Source: Pirellulaceae bacterium
Lineage (GTDB): Bacteria; Planctomycetota; Planctomycetia; Pirellulales; Pirellulaceae
Length of the DNA: 37,281 nucleotides
Direction of reading: 5' to 3'
NCBI GenBank assembly: GCA_022448645.1
Contig: JAKVBZ010000050.1
Location: forward strand, 1 to 37,281
Of this stretch, positions 27,709-36,701 are shown piece by piece (positions within the stretch are counted from its first letter, which is position 1; each line of letters opens with the position of its first letter). The notes beneath the pieces were generated by a model that was given only the letters and a program-made list of their open reading frames with translations, searched no databases and was not told the origin of the DNA. The position numbers were made by a program, and so were the translations under genes.

Positions 27709-29061
27709 ATGTTGAACCTCTTGGGCACATCCCATCATTCGTGTGACGGCATCGCACGCCGACGATTTCTTTCGATTGGGTCTTTAGGCATCTTAGGCCT
27801 GACACTCGACCAACTTTTGGCCGGCGAACAAAGCACAACGCAGACAATGTCGACAGGCATTGGCAACAAGCGATCGGTCATCCTTATCTGGCAACATGGC
27901 GGCCCTTCGCAGCTCGATACCTTCGATATGAAGCCGAACGCCCCCAGTGAAGTTCGGGGACCCTACAAGTCGATATCGACTTCTCTGCCAGGTGTTCGCA
28001 TCAGCGAAAAACTACCGTATCACGCCAAGGTGATGGATAAGGTAAGTATCATTCGCAGTTTCACGCATCCCAACAATGATCATTTTGCTGCGGCACATTG
28101 GATGCTAACGGGCTTCCGAGGCGCTACGGGTGCAGATCGAGTTCCGCGCAATCCCTCAATGGGATCCATCGCAGCAAGTCTGCTAGGATCGCGTTGTCCG
28201 AGTGTGCCAGCCTATGTCAATTTCAACGACGGTGGTTTTGGATTTCACGGTGCTGCATTTCTCGGACCTGGTTATCATCCAGTCCGTATAGGATCCTACA
28301 GTTATGGCAACGAAGGCATCCAGTATCCCGCAGTCCGGGAGGCCAACTTGAACCTGCTGGAGGGATTAACCGACGATCGCATTGAGTCACGTCTTTCTCT
28401 GGCGAACGGCTTCGACAGGCTGCGCCGAAAAGTCGATGAAGCACCCGCAGCGAATGCACTAAACCGCTATTCACGCGAAGCTGTCGACATCGTGATGTCT
28501 GGTCGAACGCGCACCGCGCTCGATTTGGAGAAAGAAGATGCCAAGACGCGAGAACGATATGGTGATGGTTGGGGATCCCAAGCGTTAATAGCACGTCGCT
28601 TGATCGAGGCCGGCGTACGTTTTGTGACGCTGAATACTGGCTATTGGGATGACCATGGAAACCTCGAAAACGCACTGAATGACAAGCTGCCTCGACACGA
28701 CCGCGCCGTAGGGGTCCTGATCGCCGACTTGGCAGAGCGTGGTATGCTGGACGACACGTTGGTCATCACAGCAGGTGAATTCGGTCGTACACCTGTGATC
28801 AACAAAGAAGCCGGACGCGACCATTGGGCACCAGCTCAGAGTATTCTTGTGGCTGGTGGAGGATATCGCCATGGTCAAATGATCGGTAACACGAATGCTC
28901 GTGCAGCCTATCCCGTGGATCGACCGATCGGGCCAGAAGACTTTTGTGCAATGATCTATCATGCACTGCAATTGGATCCAGCACACTTGACGATCAATCT
29001 TCCCGACGGTCGTCCCATTCATTTGGCCAAGGCTGGGACCGTGCCGCGAGAATTACTCTAA
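27709..29061 (+). CDS. Tat-exported DUF1501 protein
   Basis: This 450-residue protein belongs to the DUF1501 family, which has an alkaline-phosphatase/sulfatase-like fold and is highly expanded in planctomycetes. The N-terminus carries a twin-arginine-type signal (IARRRFLSIGSLGILG). Family landmarks include ILIWQHGGPSQLDTFDMKP, IRSFTHPNNDHFAAAHWMLTG, VTLNTGYWDDHGN, VITAGEFGRTP and GRDHWAPAQS. ATG 27709 follows GGAG at eight bases; the frame is open to 27646 without a better start. DUF1501 genes usually sit next to a DUF1549/DUF1553 cytochrome-like partner, which is absent here. Substrate unknown. Confidence 0.85.
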   Translation: MLNLLGTSHHSCDGIARRRFLSIGSLGILGLTLDQLLAGEQSTTQTMSTGIGNKRSVILIWQHGGPSQLDTFDMKPNAPSEVRGPYKSISTSLPGVRISEKLPYHAKVMDKVSIIRSFTHPNNDHFAAAHWMLTGFRGATGADRVPRNPSMGSIAASLLGSRCPSVPAYVNFNDGGFGFHGAAFLGPGYHPVRIGSYSYGNEGIQYPAVREANLNLLEGLTDDRIESRLSLANGFDRLRRKVDEAPAANALNRYSREAVDIVMSGRTRTALDLEKEDAKTRERYGDGWGSQALIARRLIEAGVRFVTLNTGYWDDHGNLENALNDKLPRHDRAVGVLIADLAERGMLDDTLVITAGEFGRTPVINKEAGRDHWAPAQSILVAGGGYRHGQMIGNTNARAAYPVDRPIGPEDFCAMIYHALQLDPAHLTINLPDGRPIHLAKAGTVPRELL

Positions 29062-29194
29062 ACCAGAATGCTTTTGCAGGCCGAAGTTCCCGCGTGACGA
29101 AGCTTCGGTCGGTATGCAACAATGCCCCGGTCCCGCTGGGACGCAGGTGAAATATCCCAGCTCAATCGAATCACCACACGGGCTTCGTAGAGAG

Positions 29195-30268
29195 CTAATC
29201 AGTGACTTCATGTACGTTTGCGGATTCTACTTTGTGGCTAGTATCCATCTGCGTGCGTGCTCGAGTCATTGCTTCGCGTGCGGGACCGCTCAGTCGTGAG
29301 TAGAACAGTAATTCCTCGAGGTAGACACGATGACGATTTAGCATGTCGCCAATCAGTCCAATATGGGTCAAAAGAATACTCAACGTGACGAGTGCTGCCG
29401 ATGTAAAACCGGCCCATTTGTGTGGTGAGAAAGACCCACTGCGTAAATAGTGAACGGCCAAAAACATCGCGAGGAACATTGCCGGCACGAACAATGCGAT
29501 CGCCATCGAGCCAAAAAAACGTAGGGGATTGTAATCACGATAAGCAGCCATGATGATGCGCAGGGCTCGAAAACCGTATCCCCCCACACTACTCACCACA
29601 CGGCTTTTCCCGTGCTCGCGCACCCCGCGTACCGAAATCGGAACTTCAATAATACGCAGACGCTTGAAGGCCAAATTGAGAAAGACTTCTTGGGTATAGG
29701 TATAGGCACCCATCAAATTTAGGTTCAGCATGGCACGACGGTTGTAGCATCGCATGCCACACGAAACATCATAGAATTGCTGCTGAGTTAGTCGAGATAT
29801 CAATCGGCTCATTTGCCGATTTCCCCAACGCTTAATCCAGGGCATCTTAGGCATCAGTGAAGGATCTTTGAAGCGCGAGGCACTCGAAAAGTCACATTCG
29901 CCAGAAATAACAGGCTGGGCCAATTCGGGGATATCACCAGGATCAAACTGACCATCCGAATCTATCGTCAGCAGAATATCGATGTCCTGCTCCAATGCGT
30001 GATTCAGCGCCGTGCGAAAAGCCGCACCGACGCCTGTGCAACGCACATGGCGGATGACGAAAGCACCCGCCTGCTCGGCCAAAATTCCCGTGTCGTCCGT
30101 ACTGCCGTCGTCGACGACTAAGATCAGTATTTCACTAACACCAGGAATCTCTCGCGGAATGGCAGTTACTACCTGAGCGATCGTGGCCGCTTCATCCAAT
30201 GCCGGCAAAGCGACCATCAGTCGTACCGGTTGAACCTCAGCTTGCTGGAATAAGCTGCTCGAAGACAC
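29195..30268 (-). CDS. GT2 glycosyltransferase, dolichol-phosphate-mannose-synthase-like, with membrane helices
   Basis: This 357-residue protein has a GT-A catalytic domain at residues 1-240 and two hydrophobic helices at about 255-275 and 290-315. Catalytic landmarks are MVALPALDEAATI, VVDDGSTDDT and the metal-binding DSDGQFDP (DxD-like), with acceptor-site residues around CGMRCYNRRA. The family transfers a sugar from a nucleotide sugar to a polyprenyl phosphate. GTG 30268 is supported by AGGA seven bases upstream. It is the second minus-strand gene after the rhomboid gene but is separated from it by 302 bases, so it is probably a separate transcription unit. Confidence 0.85.
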   Translation of the reverse strand: MSSSSLFQQAEVQPVRLMVALPALDEAATIAQVVTAIPREIPGVSEILILVVDDGSTDDTGILAEQAGAFVIRHVRCTGVGAAFRTALNHALEQDIDILLTIDSDGQFDPGDIPELAQPVISGECDFSSASRFKDPSLMPKMPWIKRWGNRQMSRLISRLTQQQFYDVSCGMRCYNRRAMLNLNLMGAYTYTQEVFLNLAFKRLRIIEVPISVRGVREHGKSRVVSSVGGYGFRALRIIMAAYRDYNPLRFFGSMAIALFVPAMFLAMFLAVHYLRSGSFSPHKWAGFTSAALVTLSILLTHIGLIGDMLNRHRVYLEELLFYSRLSGPAREAMTRARTQMDTSHKVESANVHEVTD

Positions 30269-30570
30269 TGGATTTTCCTAAGCAGTAACAACAGAGAATC
30301 GCAGACGATACACTTAACTCCATATTAAACTGATCTGGAAAAAGGGACCATGATCTTGGAGCATCAACAACAACGTCTACGGTAATAGCCTGGTGGAATG
30401 TAGTGATTGTAAGGCTTAGGGTAGCCACCACCGCCAGGTGAACAGATCCCACCAGTCGACAACTACAGGCAAACCGATTGCCTGTGGAAGGCTACCAACG
30501 AAGCAAAATGTGTGAGCCGATGGCGCTAGCTGCAGACGCCCCAGGGCGCTGATCGCCAAACCGTCCGACG
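30269..30570. other. Intergenic region containing inverted repeats
   Basis: This 302-base stretch lies between the rhomboid stop and the glycosyltransferase start. It holds no gene. It contains a perfect 8-bp hairpin at 30465-30485 and most of a long REPIN-like inverted repeat (30512-30588), which extends into the rhomboid gene. Confidence 0.6.
30465..30485. repeat. Perfect 8-bp stem-loop
   Basis: ACAGGCAA and TTGCCTGT pair perfectly around a five-base loop. No T-run follows on either strand, so it is not a canonical intrinsic terminator. It may still end transcription from the rhomboid gene on the minus strand. Confidence 0.45.
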
Positions 30571-30588
30571 CTAGCGCGTTCGGCTCAC
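30512..30588. repeat. REPIN-like long inverted repeat
   Basis: GTGAGCCGA-tg-GCGCTAGC (30512-30530) pairs with GCTAGCGC-gt-TCGGCTCAC (30570-30588): 9 + 8 base pairs with a 2x2 internal mismatch around a 39-base centre. Each arm contains the palindrome GCTAGC. Two inverted palindromic arms flanking a short spacer is the architecture of REPIN mobile repeats (inference). The right arm lies inside the end of the rhomboid gene. Confidence 0.6.
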
Positions 30589-31389
30589 GAAAGGGTGATC
30601 GGGATCGAGCTCTGGGCCTCCGGCTAGAACACCAGTTTCTTGTGCGGCCGCGACCGACGTTTTCCGCTGCTCAAAGCGTAAAAGGCCTCGGCGGTCTCGT
30701 ACCAAACCGGCCTGAGTATCATTCCGGCAAACTTCAGTCACAATCACTCCCGCCATGAAACCTCCAATGTGGGCGTACCAGGCGACACCGCCGGCACCTT
30801 CTGGATCTTGTCCGGCGAAGTAGAACTGCGTACCAAACCAGCCCAAACCGAACAACCATGCCGGACAGCTAATACGAATCGGGATGAACACAAATAGGAT
30901 CGTATGGATCTTACTGCCCAGTCCATACAGGACCATATAGGCCCCCATTAGTCCCGCGACCGCACCACTGGCACCCAGCAAGGGTACGTCACGGGATAGG
31001 TCAAGTAGGGCGTCGCACAGTCCGGCGACAACACCAAACACCAAATAGATGCCTAGCAAGGACCAGCGTCCCATACCCACTTCTAGGGAATAGGAAAAAG
31101 TCCACAAGAAAAACATATTCCCGATCAGATGTATCAGGTCTCCGTGCAGAAACATATAGGTCAGTAGACCGACGACCTGTCCTCTGACCAACTCACAAGG
31201 CACGAGACCCCAAGTCTGTATGAACTCGACGTATGCTTCCGGAGCCTCATACTGATGATCATTTGCGTCGAAACTAACGTTCCAAAGGTGGCTCTGCAGA
31301 ACGTAAACCGCAATGTTCAACACAATGAGAGCGACCGGCACAACCGGAAACCTGGGTTTGTGAATATCGTCGCCAACTGGTAATAGCAT
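30571..31389 (-). CDS. Rhomboid-family intramembrane serine protease
   Basis: This 272-residue polytopic membrane protein is predicted to cleave transmembrane segments of other proteins. The catalytic serine is in GASGAVAGLMG (Ser141) and the catalytic His is in YAHIGG (His207). The conserved HGDLIHLIGNMFFLW supplies the oxyanion His/Asn. There are six or so hydrophobic helices, and the N-terminus precedes a long non-membrane insert (about 35-65). The C-terminal ~60 residues are cytoplasmic and polar. ATG 31389 has GGGGA five bases upstream. The last residues (FVSRTR) and the stop are encoded by one arm of a REPIN-like inverted repeat, so the C-terminus was probably altered by insertion of that element. 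Confidence 0.9.
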   Translation of the reverse strand: MLLPVGDDIHKPRFPVVPVALIVLNIAVYVLQSHLWNVSFDANDHQYEAPEAYVEFIQTWGLVPCELVRGQVVGLLTYMFLHGDLIHLIGNMFFLWTFSYSLEVGMGRWSLLGIYLVFGVVAGLCDALLDLSRDVPLLGASGAVAGLMGAYMVLYGLGSKIHTILFVFIPIRISCPAWLFGLGWFGTQFYFAGQDPEGAGGVAWYAHIGGFMAGVIVTEVCRNDTQAGLVRDRRGLLRFEQRKTSVAAAQETGVLAGGPELDPDHPFVSRTR

Positions 31390-31636
31390 TATGTCCCCTT
31401 ACTACTAACGTATACCTCACGAAGGGACTGTGCGGCGAAAAGACAGCTTTGGCGACCAGCCACTCGGTCATTTGGCAGCGATGGCACATCTCAGAGGCTG
31501 CTGCGCATTGACACGCACACTCACTGCTGTGAGATCTCCGTGATGCGTGCGCGGGAACTTTTAGAGGCTTCGGCGGTTGTCGATGACTTGGTGGCGAGTC
31601 AGCGAAGCGGGCAAGCTGGAAGTGTGCCGCTACGGA

Positions 31637-33727
31637 TTAGCCGAGTTGTTCCCAGGCTGCCGCGATTTCATCCGCACCAGTCACGGGGGCCTGACAGGTG
31701 AAATCCTGGCACACATAGACGGTTGGGCCTGTTGATGAAGACTGTTTCCCTTGAAACAGTGGACTCAACGTTGCTGAGCCACTATCTTCTGTCGCTCGGC
31801 AAGCGATCACGCGATTCGGTAGATAACGGCCACGCAATGCTTGCAGGGCTTGGTTGGTATCTGACGTCGCGGGGTCTCCGAAGATGACGATTTCCGGCAT
31901 GGGCCCCAGGTACATGTCCAGTGCGACGAGCAGTTGACCGGTCCCGACAGGAGACTGTTTGATCAAATCTAATGCTGCGCGTAGCGTTCCCTCCGCGGCA
32001 TCCATGAACTCTTTTCGCCCTGTCAGTTTGGCGAGTCGAATCAGGACAGTGGCTGCCATGGAATTGCCACTGGGTACCGAACCGTCCTGCATGTCTTTAT
32101 TACGGGCAATCAGCTGTTCGTGATCGTCAGCGGTGAAGAAGAAACTGCCTCCGTCCTTGTCGTGAAAATGAGCCAACATGATGTCGGCCAGGTTCACCGC
32201 TTCGTCCAACCATCGTTCGTCAAAACTCGCTTCGTACAAACTTACAAGTGCATTAGCGAAGCAGGCATAGTCGTCCAAATACCCATCAAATTTGGCTTGT
32301 CCCAATCGCCAGCAATGGTACAACCGTCCGTCATCTCGGCGCATGTGATCCAGAATAAATTGGGCCGCGCTACTCGCTGCACTCAGATAAGCTTCTGGCC
32401 TTCCGGGATCCATCGTGGGCACCACTTCTGCTGTCAGGATTCCAGCAGCTCGAGCCATGGCATCGATCATCAACCCGTTCCAGCTGGCGAGTATTTTGTC
32501 GTCCTTTCCTGGTCGAACGCGCTGATTCCGCGACTCCAGTAACTGTCGGCGAGCAATTGCCAAATCCTTGTGAAGCTGTTCCGCATCCCACCCACGGATC
32601 GATGCGCATTGGTCGATGGTTTTGGGAAGATTCAGAATGTTTTTGCCTTCGAAATTCCCTGCGGCGCTTACGTCATACGCATAGCAAAACTTTGTCCCCA
32701 TCTCCGAACCCAGCACCGCCTGGACTTCGTCCGGAGTCCACACATAGAACTTTCCTTCTTCGCCTTCACTGTCGGCATCCTCCGTGCTGTGAAAACCGCC
32801 CAGTTCGTCGGTCATGTCGTGCAGGATGTAGTCCAGTGTTTCGGCAGCCACTCTTGCATATGCTGAATTGCTCGTTGCGAGGTACCCATCCAGATAGGCG
32901 CTTGTCAGCAGAGCGTTGTCGTAGAGCATTTTTTCAAAGTGTGGAACCAGCCAATGCTCATCGACAGAATACCGAGCGAACCCTCCGGCCAGGTGATCAT
33001 AGATTCCTCCGGCAGCCATTTTGTCAAGATTCAGAGTGACCATGTTCAACACGCCATCTCGAGGCTTGCGTCGCCAAATGCGTAGGAGGACTTGCAGGTT
33101 CATTGGGTGAGGGAATTTGGGGGCGCCACCAAACCCGCCGTGTGTGAAATCGAAGGCCTGTTCCATCTTGGCTTCTGCCATCCGCAACACGTCTTCGTCC
33201 AATTCACCAGTGGACTTTTCGCCAGCACCAACTTGGGCCAGGTACGAAGTGATCTTCTCCGCTTGTTCGTTGGCTTGCTCGCGACGGTTTTGCCAAGCAT
33301 CCCATACAGCTGTGATCACCTGATCAAATCCAGCCATGCCTCGTGTCGAAGTGGGTGGCCAATAGGTACCGCCGTAGAAAGGTCGCAATTGTGGAGTTAA
33401 GAACACGGACATCGGCCATCCACCATGTCCGGTCATTAGCTGCACAGCATTCATGTAGATCTGATCTAAGTCGGGCCGTTCTTCACGGTCGACTTTGATA
33501 CAGACAAACTTTTCGTTCAGCTCGGATGCAATCGCTTCATTCTCAAAGCTTTCGTGTTCCATCACGTGGCACCAGTGACAAGCCGAATAACCGATCGAAA
33601 GAAAAATCGGTTTATCTTCATCTCGAGAACGTGCCAGTGCTTCCGGTCCCCAAGGGAACCAATCGACTGGATTATTTTGATGCTGCAACAGATAAGGGCT
33701 TGTTTCGTGAGCCAATCGATTTGACAT
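31637..33727 (-). CDS. DUF255 thioredoxin-domain protein (YyaL / SPATA20 type)
   Basis: This 696-residue protein begins with the family signature [23 protein letters not shown] thioredoxin-like domain follows, with a CxxC at [11 protein letters not shown] (Cys50, Cys53), then [15 protein letters not shown] and [13 protein letters not shown]. The remainder (about 190-690) is an alpha/alpha-barrel resembling six-hairpin glycosidases, with motifs such as [24 protein letters not shown] and [15 protein letters not shown]. The length matches the family (about 650-700). Its biochemical role is not established; redox or sugar-related functions have been suggested. No signal peptide, so it is cytosolic. 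It lies 52 bases from panB on the same strand and may be co-transcribed with it. Confidence 0.9.
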   Translation of the reverse strand: MSNRLAHETSPYLLQHQNNPVDWFPWGPEALARSRDEDKPIFLSIGYSACHWCHVMEHESFENEAIASELNEKFVCIKVDREERPDLDQIYMNAVQLMTGHGGWPMSVFLTPQLRPFYGGTYWPPTSTRGMAGFDQVITAVWDAWQNRREQANEQAEKITSYLAQVGAGEKSTGELDEDVLRMAEAKMEQAFDFTHGGFGGAPKFPHPMNLQVLLRIWRRKPRDGVLNMVTLNLDKMAAGGIYDHLAGGFARYSVDEHWLVPHFEKMLYDNALLTSAYLDGYLATSNSAYARVAAETLDYILHDMTDELGGFHSTEDADSEGEEGKFYVWTPDEVQAVLGSEMGTKFCYAYDVSAAGNFEGKNILNLPKTIDQCASIRGWDAEQLHKDLAIARRQLLESRNQRVRPGKDDKILASWNGLMIDAMARAAGILTAEVVPTMDPGRPEAYLSAASSAAQFILDHMRRDDGRLYHCWRLGQAKFDGYLDDYACFANALVSLYEASFDERWLDEAVNLADIMLAHFHDKDGGSFFFTADDHEQLIARNKDMQDGSVPSGNSMAATVLIRLAKLTGRKEFMDAAEGTLRAALDLIKQSPVGTGQLLVALDMYLGPMPEIVIFGDPATSDTNQALQALRGRYLPNRVIACRATEDSGSATLSPLFQGKQSSSTGPTVYVCQDFTCQAPVTGADEIAAAWEQLG

Positions 33728-33779
33728 ATTGATTAACTAGCCGTGCCAGGCGCTCGGAGGAAAAGAAGTAGAAAACATC

Positions 33780-34580
33780 TCAACGAAAGGTTTGCCCGTC
33801 GCCAGGAAACTTGCCTTCACGAACCTCATCTCGAAACTGCGTTACGGCGTCCGAAATGGTTTCGCCCAAACGGGCATATTTTTTGACAAACCGGGGCACA
33901 TAGCCACTCGTCAAGCCGAGCAGATCGTTGACGACTAAGATTTGTCCATCACAACCGTCTCCGGCACCAATCCCAATCGTCGGGATTTTGATGGTACGAG
34001 TGATCTTTTCCGCCGTGGCCGAAGGAATGCACTCGAGCACCATCGCAAAGGCTCCGGCCGCTTCGGCCGCTTTCGCATCTGCCAGTAATTGTTGCTCGTC
34101 TCGCTGCACTTTATAGCCGCCCAGTTGGTGCACATTCTGGGGGCGCAGTCCAACGTGAGCCATGACGGGAATACCAGCGGCCACCAACCCGGCGATGACT
34201 TCGGATTGTTGTGTACCACCTTCTAATTTGACTGCCTGGCAATGCGTTTGCTTGAGAATGCGTCCGGCGCTTTCGATAGCCCGGTGGACTCCCAGGTGAT
34301 AACTTGGAAAAGGCAAATCAACCACGACCAGGGCTCGCTGGACAGCTCGACCCACCATCTCGGCATGATAGATCATTTCGTCCAAAGTTACGGGTAAGGT
34401 CGTGGAATGTCCTTGGACAACCATCGACATGCTATCGCCTACCAGGATGCCTTCAATGCCAGTCCCGTCCAAGAGTTCAGCCGTGCCGTAATCGTAGGCA
34501 GTAAGCATCGTGATCTTATGCCCTTCGACCTTCATGGAGCTGAATTGGGGCACGGTGATGCGTTGAGGGGTGGCAGGCAT
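33780..34580 (-). CDS. panB: 3-methyl-2-oxobutanoate hydroxymethyltransferase
   Basis: This 266-residue cytosolic TIM-barrel enzyme makes ketopantoate from 2-oxoisovalerate and methylenetetrahydrofolate, the first committed step to pantothenate and CoA. Family motifs are MLTAYDYGTAELLD, LVGDSMSMVVQGH (metal-binding Asp), VVDLPFPSY, KLEGG, MAHVGLRPQ, the catalytic Glu in MVLECIP and IGIGAGDGCDGQILV. The length matches the family. ATG 34580 starts the conserved N-terminus directly. No panC or panD is adjacent. It is divergent from uppP with about 260 bases between. Confidence 0.95.
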   Translation of the reverse strand: MPATPQRITVPQFSSMKVEGHKITMLTAYDYGTAELLDGTGIEGILVGDSMSMVVQGHSTTLPVTLDEMIYHAEMVGRAVQRALVVVDLPFPSYHLGVHRAIESAGRILKQTHCQAVKLEGGTQQSEVIAGLVAAGIPVMAHVGLRPQNVHQLGGYKVQRDEQQLLADAKAAEAAGAFAMVLECIPSATAEKITRTIKIPTIGIGAGDGCDGQILVVNDLLGLTSGYVPRFVKKYARLGETISDAVTQFRDEVREGKFPGDGQTFR

Positions 34581-34840
34581 AACGATTCCACTCAGAAAGT
34601 CCCAGTTTCCAGTTCGGCCAACCGATGACGCTTGCCATGGGCGTGAGCGAACTCACGGATGCTCGCGACTTACGACGGATGAACTCATCTTGGAAAAACC
34701 ACTAGGCATTGTTACCTTCTCAGCCAGCGATGACAACCGCTGACCAGAGATAATGCTCGTGCAGGTGGCGGTAGATGTCGTATATTTGAGTGACTTACGA
34801 CCCTCAAGGTTCACACAATTTTTGACGCAAATTTGGACTC

Positions 34841-35656
34841 ATGGATCTGGCACTTTGGCAAATTATTGTTTTGGCGGTTGTTCAAGGAATCGCCGAATTC
34901 TTACCCATCAGTTCATCGGGGCATCTCGTTGTCGTCGCATCATGGTTTGCGTCCCAAGCAAACGGTGAAAGCGTGGCGAATCTCGATGTCGCCGACTTAA
35001 ACATTGTATTGCATGCTGGCACCCTGTTGTCGATTCTGGTGTTTTATTGGCGTCGAGTTGTTTGGTTGCTGGGAGAAGATCGACGAGTGATCGGCTTACT
35101 GATTGTGGGTACCATTCCGGCAGTGATTGTTGGTTTGACCATCAAGCAATACTTCGAACATTGGCTCAGTAATCCGATCTTGGCTGGCGCCATGTTATTC
35201 GTTACCGGAGGTGTGTTGTTGTGGTCAGGCCGTGTGGAACACAACAAGGAAGCGACCTACCGGCAAATGTCGTTTGTCCACGCGCTGATGATTGGGTTGA
35301 GTCAGGCGTTGGCGATTCTGCCTGGGATTTCGCGGAGTGGATTAACCATTTGCACGGGACTTGGATTAGGTTTACGTCGTGAGTCGGCAGCAACCTTTTC
35401 GTTCTTGCTGGCGATCCCGGCTATTGCCGGTGCATCGGTATTGGAGATGAAGGACTTGGCTACCGAAACGACCATGTCCACACCGATCGGTCACTTGCTC
35501 GCAGGTGCTGTGGTGGCTTTTGTTGTTGGTTTGATGTCTTTGTGGTGGCTCATACGGTGGTTGGAGCGAGGCCACTTGTCATGGTTTGCGTATTGGTGTT
35601 TTGTAGTGGGAACCGTCGTGTTGGTGTGGCAGCTCTGGCCAGCGGGTGGCGGGTAG
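34841..35656 (+). CDS. uppP: Undecaprenyl-diphosphate phosphatase
   Basis: This 271-residue polytopic membrane enzyme removes a phosphate from undecaprenyl diphosphate, recycling the lipid carrier for cell-envelope glycan synthesis. The BacA/UppP signatures are clear: GIAEFLPISSSGHLVV near the N-terminus (catalytic Glu and Ser) and LPGISRSGLTICTGLGLG in the middle (catalytic Arg). About seven or eight hydrophobic helices span the protein. ATG 34841 opens directly at the conserved helix. The gene ends 43 bases before the tmRNA gene. In low-specificity naming it is also called bacA. Confidence 0.95.
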   Translation: MDLALWQIIVLAVVQGIAEFLPISSSGHLVVVASWFASQANGESVANLDVADLNIVLHAGTLLSILVFYWRRVVWLLGEDRRVIGLLIVGTIPAVIVGLTIKQYFEHWLSNPILAGAMLFVTGGVLLWSGRVEHNKEATYRQMSFVHALMIGLSQALAILPGISRSGLTICTGLGLGLRRESAATFSFLLAIPAIAGASVLEMKDLATETTMSTPIGHLLAGAVVAFVVGLMSLWWLIRWLERGHLSWFAYWCFVVGTVVLVWQLWPAGGG

Positions 35657-35699
35657 CGTAGAATGGAGAAAGTTCAATACAAAATAGTTCATTCCACTT

Positions 35700-36059
35700 G
35701 GGGGCGAACTGGTTTCGACCGGATAGCTTGAAGTGGGAGTGGCGTGTCGTGGTTGGTCGGTTGCCCACGTAAAAAGCCGATCAAAAAACTTTACTTGCCA
35801 ATCCTAATATGGCAATGGCTGCCTAGATATAGGTAACCCTGACTGCGGGTTTTAGTCGGAGAGGCCCAAAAGTCAGTCGCTAAATCCGAACCGCCTCAAG
35901 TCATGTCGAGCACGCTTGAGGTTAAAACTGTTCTTGGCTAGTCGAGCGGGTAGCCTGTCGGTTGGCGACTTGCTGGGCGAAACCCCAAACAATCGAATAC
36001 ACACGTAGAAGCTTTCATGGAAATGTCACGGGACGCGGGTTCGATTCCCGCCGCCTCCA
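35700..36059 (+). ncRNA. ssrA: tmRNA (transfer-messenger RNA)
   Basis: The 5' end GGGGGCG (35700-35706) pairs with CGCCTCC (36052-36058) to form the acceptor stem with one G-U pair. AACTGGTTTCGACCGG follows the 5' strand as in other tmRNAs, and the T arm with its TTCGATT loop precedes the 3' end. The discriminator A is at 36059 and CCA is not encoded. The tag reading frame is 35776-35826 and pseudoknot-like stems follow. Together with SmpB it rescues stalled ribosomes and tags the nascent chain for degradation. A 360-base length is normal. Its 3' end is a common integrase target. Confidence 0.95.
35776..35826 (+). other. tmRNA tag-peptide reading frame
   Basis: Starting at GCC after a GTAAAAA run, this frame encodes ADQKTLLANPNMAMAA and stops at TAG. 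The C-terminal MAMAA is the hydrophobic, Ala-ending degron expected of a tmRNA tag. The other two frames end in QS or RYR and do not fit. The tag is 16 residues, longer than the typical 8-12. Confidence 0.75.
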
Positions 36060-36094
36060 CTCGCGCCGGAATCATGGCCCGGCTCAAACCAAAA

Positions 36095-36130
36095 GAGGCT
36101 CGTCAATTAACTTTGACGGGCTTCTTTTTT
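36095..36130 (+). terminator. Intrinsic terminator downstream of ssrA
   Basis: A 12-bp stem (36095-36106 with 36113-36124, including two G-U pairs) around a 6-base loop is followed by six Ts. It lies 35 bases after the tmRNA end and is well placed to terminate ssrA. If an island is inserted at ssrA, this may be a transplanted or island-borne terminator. Confidence 0.85.
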
Positions 36131-36465
36131 GTCCCACCTATGGCGAGCTTGTGGTTCCCCCATCTATCTGCGCTAACTTGAACAGTGGCACTTGCAAAAC
36201 TACGAATCTTCATTTCTTGAGATCATCGAATTTGATCGGCAAGACGTTCGGGCGACGGCGCAATAGCTTTTTGACACGCAGCACATAGCTTAGGAGGCGC
36301 TCGCCGTTTTAGATCTTATTCGGGACGAGAAATTGTCACCAAAAGCAGCTCGATTGCCCCCGTTTTTTAAACAACACCGAAGCATCTTTTGTTTCGGCAT
36401 CTATGATTCAGGCTGAACGTTTGATAAGGTTTGCATTAAATGCATTAACCTAGCCGGAGTAGCCG
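36131..36465. other. Non-coding gap between the ssrA terminator and the HTH gene
   Basis: About 335 bases carry no convincing gene. A short minus-strand frame ending at 36210 reads like the basic C-terminus of a protein (LRVKKLLRRRPNVLPIKFDD) but has no start or domain, so it may be a gene remnant or chance. No integrase gene is visible next to ssrA on this side. Confidence 0.45.
36432..36448. promoter_or_regulatory. Direct-repeat candidate operator before the HTH gene
   Basis: TGCATTAA occurs twice (36432-36439 and 36441-36448) with nine-base spacing, 18 bases before the HTH start codon. A TTGATA at 36421-36426 could be a -35 element. Close direct repeats ahead of a small DNA-binding protein are typical of autoregulation (inference). 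Confidence 0.3.
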
Positions 36466-36693
36466 ATGGCCAAATTAGATGCATGTCTCACAGTAAAAGA
36501 AGCCGCGGAGTATCTCGGTGTCTCGCCCAATACCCTTCGCAACTGGGGTGAGGAGGGGAAGGTTCCAATCTATCGGAACCCCATCAACAACTACCGGCTT
36601 TTCAAGATTAACGACATGGATGCCCTTGTCAAAAGGATTGACAGGACAGCGAAACGCAAATCAGCAGGTACCCGTCGCTCCAAACTGAGGTGA
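36466..36693 (+). CDS. Small MerR/excisionase-type helix-turn-helix protein
   Basis: This 75-residue DNA-binding protein has GGAG six bases before its ATG. Residues 7-27 (CLTVKEAAEYLGVSPNTLRNW) form a winged HTH of the MerR/excisionase group, followed by the wing VPIYRNPINNYRLFK and a basic tail (RTAKRKSAGTRRSKLR). Proteins of this type act as excisionases of mobile elements or as local regulators, and often head accessory operons. It is followed without a gap by the NERD gene, whose GAGGTGA Shine-Dalgarno overlaps its stop, so the two form an operon. Confidence 0.85.
   Translation: MAKLDACLTVKEAAEYLGVSPNTLRNWGEEGKVPIYRNPINNYRLFKINDMDALVKRIDRTAKRKSAGTRRSKLR
36686..36693 (+). promoter_or_regulatory. 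Ribosome binding site deciding the NERD start
   Basis: GAGGTGA, eight bases before ATG 36702, overlaps the stop codon of the HTH gene. It supports 36702 over the in-frame GTG at 36690. Confidence 0.6.
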
Positions 36694-36701
36694 AATTCGC
36701 T

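Noticed and set aside
35962..36288. 108-codon open frame across the tmRNA 3' end and terminator
   Set aside because: It runs through the tmRNA acceptor and T arm and the terminator hairpin, so it is a chance frame.
36207..36312. Short basic minus-strand frame next to ssrA considered as an integrase remnant
   Set aside because: Only about 33 codons with no integrase catalytic motif; too short to assign. Noted as a possible fragment only.
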